Source: Mercurialis annua (lineage: Eukaryota > Streptophyta > Magnoliopsida > Malpighiales > Euphorbiaceae). Taken from it: a stretch of 64,000 nucleotides of DNA. The stretch covers positions 3,053,001-3,117,000 of the forward strand of contig NC_065573.1 of assembly GCF_937616625.2 (NCBI RefSeq), read 5' to 3'. The notes under the pieces are model-generated. The model had not been told where the DNA came from, made no database searches, and saw only the letters and a program-made list of their open reading frames with translations. The position numbers and the translations under genes are program-made. This document shows positions 58,401 to 64,000 of the stretch, one piece after another (positions within the stretch are counted from its first letter, which is position 1; each line of letters opens with the position of its first letter).

Positions 58401-59547
58401 TTGGCGCCGTGCTCCTCCTTTCCCAGACTCCCGGACTTGCTTTCCAGATCTTCCAGACTTCGATCCAAACTTCCAGACGCGTTTTCGGGCTCATCCGGAC
58501 ACCGAATTAGGATCAGTTTGATTCCAGAAATATTGTTTTAGTTGTAGGACCTTTTTGTAATAGTAAATGGGCTTAACCCGATATTTGTAGGGCCTTAAAG
58601 CCCGCTATTGTAATCTGCCCAGCCAACCGGGCCCACGAGTCCGAGGCCCAGCGAACTAGCAACTTCCAGAGCTGATTCCGGGCTAACCCAAACTTGGAAT
58701 CGACTCTGGATCAAACCAGTAGAACCGGATTGACGAGACGCACAACTCTCATGATTTGACAGAAGGCCAATTCTGACCAGACCAATGGTCAAAACCCGCG
58801 TGAGTGCCAGGCACTCAAAGTCAACGAGGTTCAAAAGTATCTTTAACCTTGTATGTATATCCAAGTGCTCCTGAGCATGCTGATATTGTTTACTGCTTTC
58901 CAAGAGCATCCAAATCCAATAATGAACCGGTTAAAGGACCAATCACTCAAAATTGGCCCATTAATTCAAATCCAGCCCATCACTTAGACATCGTAGGACT
59001 AACATGAAAAAGTAGTAACAGTTGTATATGTTTTTCAAGATCACCTAATAAAATCAATCAATCACATTTATACATCCGGTTTTAGGGTTTGTGCATGTAA
59101 TCAATCCAGACCAGGCATACTTATGCTATTTGCTAGAAACCTCTAAGGTTATATGTATGCTTAGGAGTACCTGCTACTTGCTTCAAATGCCAGTCCAGAT
59201 CGAGTCATATGCGCGTCAAACGTTTTTACTGCTTTCATCACTGTTTATTTACAACTTTCATATCCCATGGACTGCATATGCTGTTGAGATGAGATATAAA
59301 ACGAATATGTCCAGAAAATAAAGCCGGTAACAGATAATCCAAGCACATGAGACTCGGGGAGGTCCACGAACCCTTGTCTTTGGTCCGATGCACGATAGTC
59401 TTACCGGAGGCGAGTAAGGCTATCCAGTCGGTTAAAAGGCATTTCCTAGTTGAACTAGGTGGCGGCTCCATTTTTCAAACCATTTCCAGATCGAGAAGTC
59501 AGCCATAAGCCTCGGGCGAGCGGCCCCTGAACCCCGCTCCGCTCACA

Positions 59548-62500
59548 GTTACGAAACAAATCAAAGCTTTTCACCTTTTTAGCAATTTAAGCCAAACGTT
59601 TACAAAGCTTACGAAACAAATCCAAACGTTTCACCTTTTTTGCGATTCAAGCCAAACGTTTACAAACGATACGAAACAAATCCAAATGTTTCACCTTTTT
59701 AGCAATTTAAGCCAAACGTTTTCAAACGTTATGAAACAAATCCAAACGTTTTCAAACGTTATGAAACAAATCCAAACGTTTCACCTTTTTAGTGACTTAA
59801 GCCAAACGTTTACAAACATTACGAAACAAATCCAAACGTTTATCCTTTTTAGCGATTTAAGCCGAATGTTTACAAACGTTACGAAATAAAACAAAACGTT
59901 TCACCTCTTTAACAATTTTATTCAAACGTTTAGAAATGTTAGGAAACAAAACGAAGCGTTTCACGTTTTTAGCAGTTTAAGCCAAACGTTAAAAGACGTT
60001 ACGAAACAAACCAAGCGTTTTACCTTTATAGCAAATTATGTCAAACGTCTATAAACGTTACGAAACAAATCCAAGCGTTTCATCTTTTTAGAAATTTAAG
60101 CCAAACGTTTACAAACGTTACGAAACAAATCCAAACATTTCACCTTTTTAGCGATTGAAGCCAAACATTTACAAACGTTATTAAATAAATCCAAACATTT
60201 CACATTTATAGCAATTTAAGCAAAACATTTACAAACGTTACGAAACAAAAACCAAGCGTTTCACCTTTTTAGCAATTTAAGCCAAATGTTTACAAACGTA
60301 ACGAACCAAATCCAAGCGTTTCACCTTTTTAGCAATTTAAGCGAAACGTTCACAAACGGTAGGAAACAAATCCAAGCGTCTCACCTTTTTAGCGATTTAA
60401 GCCAAACGTTTACAAACGCTACGAAACAAATCCAAACATTTCACCTTTTTAGCAATTTAAGCCAAACGTATACAAACGGTACGAAAGAAATCCAAACGTT
60501 TCCCTTTTTTAGTAATGTACACCAAACGTTTACAAACGTTACGAAACAATCCAAACATTTACCCTTTTTATCGATTTAAGCCAAACGTTTGCAAACTTTA
60601 CGAAACAAATCCAAACGTTTCACCTTTTTAGCGATTTAAGCCGAACGTTTACAAACATTTTGAAACAAAACAAAACGTTTCTCCTTTTTTATAAACGTTA
60701 CGAAACAAATCCAAGTGTTTTACCTTTTTAGCAAATTAAGCAAAACGTTTATAAACGTTACGAAATAAATCCAAGCGTTTCACCTTTTTAGCAATTTAAG
60801 ACAAACGTTACGAAATAAATCCAAACATTTCACCTTTTTAGCGATTTAAGCCAAACATTTACAAACGTATGAAACAAATTCAAACGTTTAACCTTTTTAG
60901 CGATTTAAGCCAAACATTTACAAACGTTACGAAACAAATCCAAATGTTTCAAATTTTAAGCAATTTAAGCCAAACGTTTACAAATGTTACGAAACAAATT
61001 CAAATGTTTCACCTTTTTAGCGATTCAAGCCAAACGTTTACAAACGTTACAAAACAAATCCAAGCGTTTCACCCTTTTAGCAATTTAAGCCAAACGTTTT
61101 CAAACGTTGCGAAACAAATCCAAACGTTTCACCTTTTTAGAAAATTAAGCCAAACATTTACAAACGTTACGAAACAAAACCAAACGTTTCCCCTTTTTAG
61201 CAATTTAAGCCAAACGTTTATAAACGTTATGAAAAAATCCAAACGTGTCCCCTTTTTAACAATTTAAGAAAACATTTACAAACGTTACGAAACAAATCCA
61301 AATGATTCACCTTTTTAGCGATTTAAGTCAAACGCTTACAAACGTTACGAAAGAAATCCAAGTGTTTCAAGTTTTTATCAATTTAAGCCAAACGTTTACA
61401 AACATTATGAAACAAATCCAAACGTTTCCCCTTTTTAGCGATTTAAGCCAAACGTTTAAAAACGTTACGAAACAAAGCCAAACGTTTTACCTTTTTAGCA
61501 ATTTAAGCTAAACTTTTAGAAACGTTAGGAAACAAATCCAAACGTTTCCCCTTTTTAACGATTTAAGCCAAACGTTTACAAACTTCACGAAACAAATCCA
61601 AGCGTTTCCCCTTTTTAAGGATTTAAGCCAAACGTTTCAAACGTTACGAAACAAATTCAAATGTTTCACCTTTTTAGCGATTCAAGCCAAACGTTTATAA
61701 ACGCTACCAAACAAATCCAAACGTTTCACCTTTTTAGCAATTTAAGCCAAACGTTTCCAAATGTTACCAAACAAATCCAACGTTTCACCTTTTTAGCGAT
61801 TTAAGACAAACATTTACAAACGTAGCGAAACAAATCCAAGCGTTTCACCTTTTTAGATATTTAAGCCAAACGTTTACAAACGTTACGAAACAAATCCAAC
61901 GTTTCACCTTTTAAGCGATTTAAGTTAAACGTTTACAAACGTTACGAAACAAATCCAAGCGTTTCGCCTTTTTAGGAATTTAAGCCAAACGTTACGAAAA
62001 AAATCCAAGCGTTTCCCTTTTTTTAAGGATTTAAGCCAAACGTTTCAAACGTTATGAAACATTTCCAAACATTTCACTTTTTTAGCGATTTATGCCAAGC
62101 GTTTACAAACGTTACGAAACAAATCCAAACGTTTCACCTTTTTAGCAATTTAAGCCAAACGTTTACAAATGTTACGAAACAAATCCAAACGTTTCACCTT
62201 TTTAGCGATTTAAGCAAAACGTTTATAAAGGTTATGAAACAAATCCAAATGTTTCACCAATTTAGCGATTTAAGCCAAACGTTTACAGACGTTACGAAAC
62301 AAATCCAAGCGCCTTTTTAGCCATTTAAGCCAAAAGTTTACAAACGTTACGAAACAAATCCAAACGTTTCACCTTTTTAGCGATTAAAGCCGAACGTTTA
62401 CAAACGCTACGAAAATAAAATCAAACGTTTCCCCTTTTTAGTGATTTTGGCCAAACATTTAGAAACATTACGAAACAAATTCAAACGTTTCCCCATTTTA

Positions 62501-64000
62501 GCGATTTAAGCCAAACATTTAAAACGTTACGAAACAAATCGATATATTTCATCTTATTAGCAATTTAAGTCAAACGTTACGAAACAAATCCAAACGTTTC
62601 ACCTTTTTAGCGATTGAAGTCAAATGTTTACAAACGTTACGAAACAAATCCAAAAGTTTCAGACTTTTAGCAATTTAAGCCAAATTTTTACAAACGTTAC
62701 AAAACAAAACCAAGTGTTTCACCTTACTAGAAATTTAAGCCAAACGTTTACAAACTTGACGAAACAAATCCAAGAGTTTCCACCCTTTTAGCAATTTAAT
62801 CCAAACGTTTATAAACGTTACGAAACAAATCCAAAAGTTTTACATTTTTAGCGATTTAAGCCAAACGTTTACAAACGGTACGAAACAAAAACCAAGCGTT
62901 TCCTCTTTTTAGTAATTTAAGTCAAACGTTTTACTTTTTTTAGGAATTTAAGACGAACGTTTACTAACGTTACGAAACAAATCCAAGGGTTTCTGCTTTT
63001 TAGCAATTTAAGCCAAACGTATAAAAAAGTTACAAAACAAATCAAAACATTTCACCTTTTTGGCAATTTATGCCAAACGCTTACAAGCGCTACGAAACAA
63101 ATAGAAACGTTTCACCTTTTTTGCGATTTAAGCCAAACGTTTACAAACGATTCGAAACAAATCCTAACGTTTCACCTTTTTAGCAATTTAAGCCAAACGT
63201 TTACAAACGCTACAATACAAATCCAAGCGTTTCACCTTTTTAGCATTTTAAGCCAAACATTTACAAACATTACAAAACAAATCCAAACGTTTCACCTTTT
63301 TAGCGATGTAAGCCGAACGTTTACAAACATTACGAAACAAAACCAAACGTTTCACCTCTTTAGCGATTTAAGCCAAACGTTTACAAACATTATTAAACAA
63401 ATCCAAACGTTTCCCCTTTTTAGCAATTTAAGCAAAATGTTTGCAAACATTTCGAAACAAATCCAAATGTTTCACCTATTTAGCGATTTAAGCCAAACGT
63501 TTACAAACGTTACGAAACAAATCCAAACATTTCCCATTTTTAGAAATTTAAGCCAAACGTTTACAAACGTTACGAAAAAAATCCAAAGTTGAACCTTTTA
63601 AGCGATTTAAGCCAAATCATTACTAACAATACCAAACAAAACCAAATGTTTCAAACATTACGAAACAAATCCAAACGTTTCCCATTTTTAGCGATTTAAG
63701 CGAAACCTTTATAAACATTAAGAAACAAAATCAAGAGATTCACCTTTTAAGCAATTTAAACCAAACGTTTACAAACGTTACAAAACAAATCCAAACGTTT
63801 AACTTTTTAGCAATTTAAGCCAAACGTTTACAAACGTTCCGAAACAAATCCAACAATTTCATATTTTTAGGAATTTAAGCCAAAAGTTTACAAACGTTAC
63901 AAAACAAATACAAGCGTTTCACCTTTTGAGCAATTTAAGCCAAACGTTTGCGAACTATACGAAACAAATCCAAACATTTCACCTTTTTACCGATTTAAGC
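59548..64000. repeat. 60-bp satellite array, right block
   Basis: Continues to the window end. It includes long stretches in which the 20-codon open frame stays uninterrupted, for example 60869-61267, because 60 is a multiple of three and the consensus has one stop-free frame. Variants TTTCACCTTACTAG and GTTTCCACCC at about 62720-62800 match the central block. Confidence 0.97.

Larger units (their letters stand above)
55101..59547 (+). mobile_element. Element F: 4.4-kb solo-LTR-like insertion
   Basis: Starts TGTAGACACC and ends CTCACA. The flanking 5-mers are GTTAT (left) and GTTAC (right), a target duplication with one C-to-T change. The interrupted satellite phrase ACGTTACGAAAC is restored if F is removed. 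No gag or pol motifs and no second LTR were found. The start and a GGCGGCTCC..CGCTCCGCTCACA end resemble large LTRs of Tat/Ogre-type elements, but the family is uncertain. Orientation is taken from the TATA box. Confidence 0.65.

Noticed and set aside
58247..58541. Two overlapping frames through a GCC-rich patch in F
   Set aside because: Length is explained by the stop-poor GC-rich repeat. No domain recognised.
60869..61267. Open frame of 132 codons with a 20-residue repeat (TNVTKQIQTF, HLFSDLSQTF)
   Set aside because: It is the 60-bp satellite read in its only stop-free frame. Frames begin and end wherever indels occur, and the same peptide appears across all satellite blocks.

Overview
This window is non-genic plant DNA, almost certainly from a flowering plant with a repeat-rich genome. 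It is one large array of a roughly 60-bp satellite, broken up by nested LTR retrotransposons. I found no host gene, tRNA, rRNA or CRISPR array. The plant assignment rests on the transposon types: Tekay/Del-like Ty3/gypsy chromoviruses with an initiator-Met primer site, and a Tat-type Ty3/gypsy element with a second RNase H and an antisense gene.

Layout. Satellite occupies 1-4341, 29206-35131, 53922-55100 and 59548-64000. The first block holds a tandem duplication of about 2.88 kb that carries a 240-bp LTR fragment. Element A (4342-29205) is a reverse-oriented solo LTR with a 5-bp target duplication. Element B (6030-27299) is a non-autonomous element with about 2.4-kb LTRs and sits inside A. 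Element C (7351-19409), a Tat-type element on the minus strand, sits inside B's 5' LTR. A MITE-like inverted-repeat element (28173-28676) sits in a TA microsatellite inside A. Element D (35132-53921) is a degraded minus-strand chromovirus. It is split by element E (40020-49567), a plus-strand, full-length, young chromovirus with a perfect 5-bp target duplication. Element F (55101-59547) is a 4.4-kb solo-LTR-like insertion that carries a C2H2 zinc-finger exon fragment.

Coding content is transposon-derived. E encodes Gag, protease, reverse transcriptase, RNase H, integrase and a chromodomain, but has a gag stop, a changed protease motif, a changed integrase zinc-finger residue and one integrase frameshift. 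D has an in-frame deletion that removes the Gag zinc knuckle and protease active site, plus several stops and frameshifts. C keeps its whole gag-pol in one minus-strand frame with six stop codons and no frameshift. On the other strand C carries a spliced three-exon gene of 744 codons with its own TATA box. B keeps only a gag remnant and about 3 kb of purine-rich sequence.

The most interesting signal is a set of short hairpins shared at matching positions by the otherwise diverged LTRs of A, B, D and E. Several pairs of arms change together, which suggests a conserved structured RNA leader. Because it is present in both the autonomous-type element E and the coding-poor element B, it may be the cis-acting signal that lets the latter be mobilised in trans.
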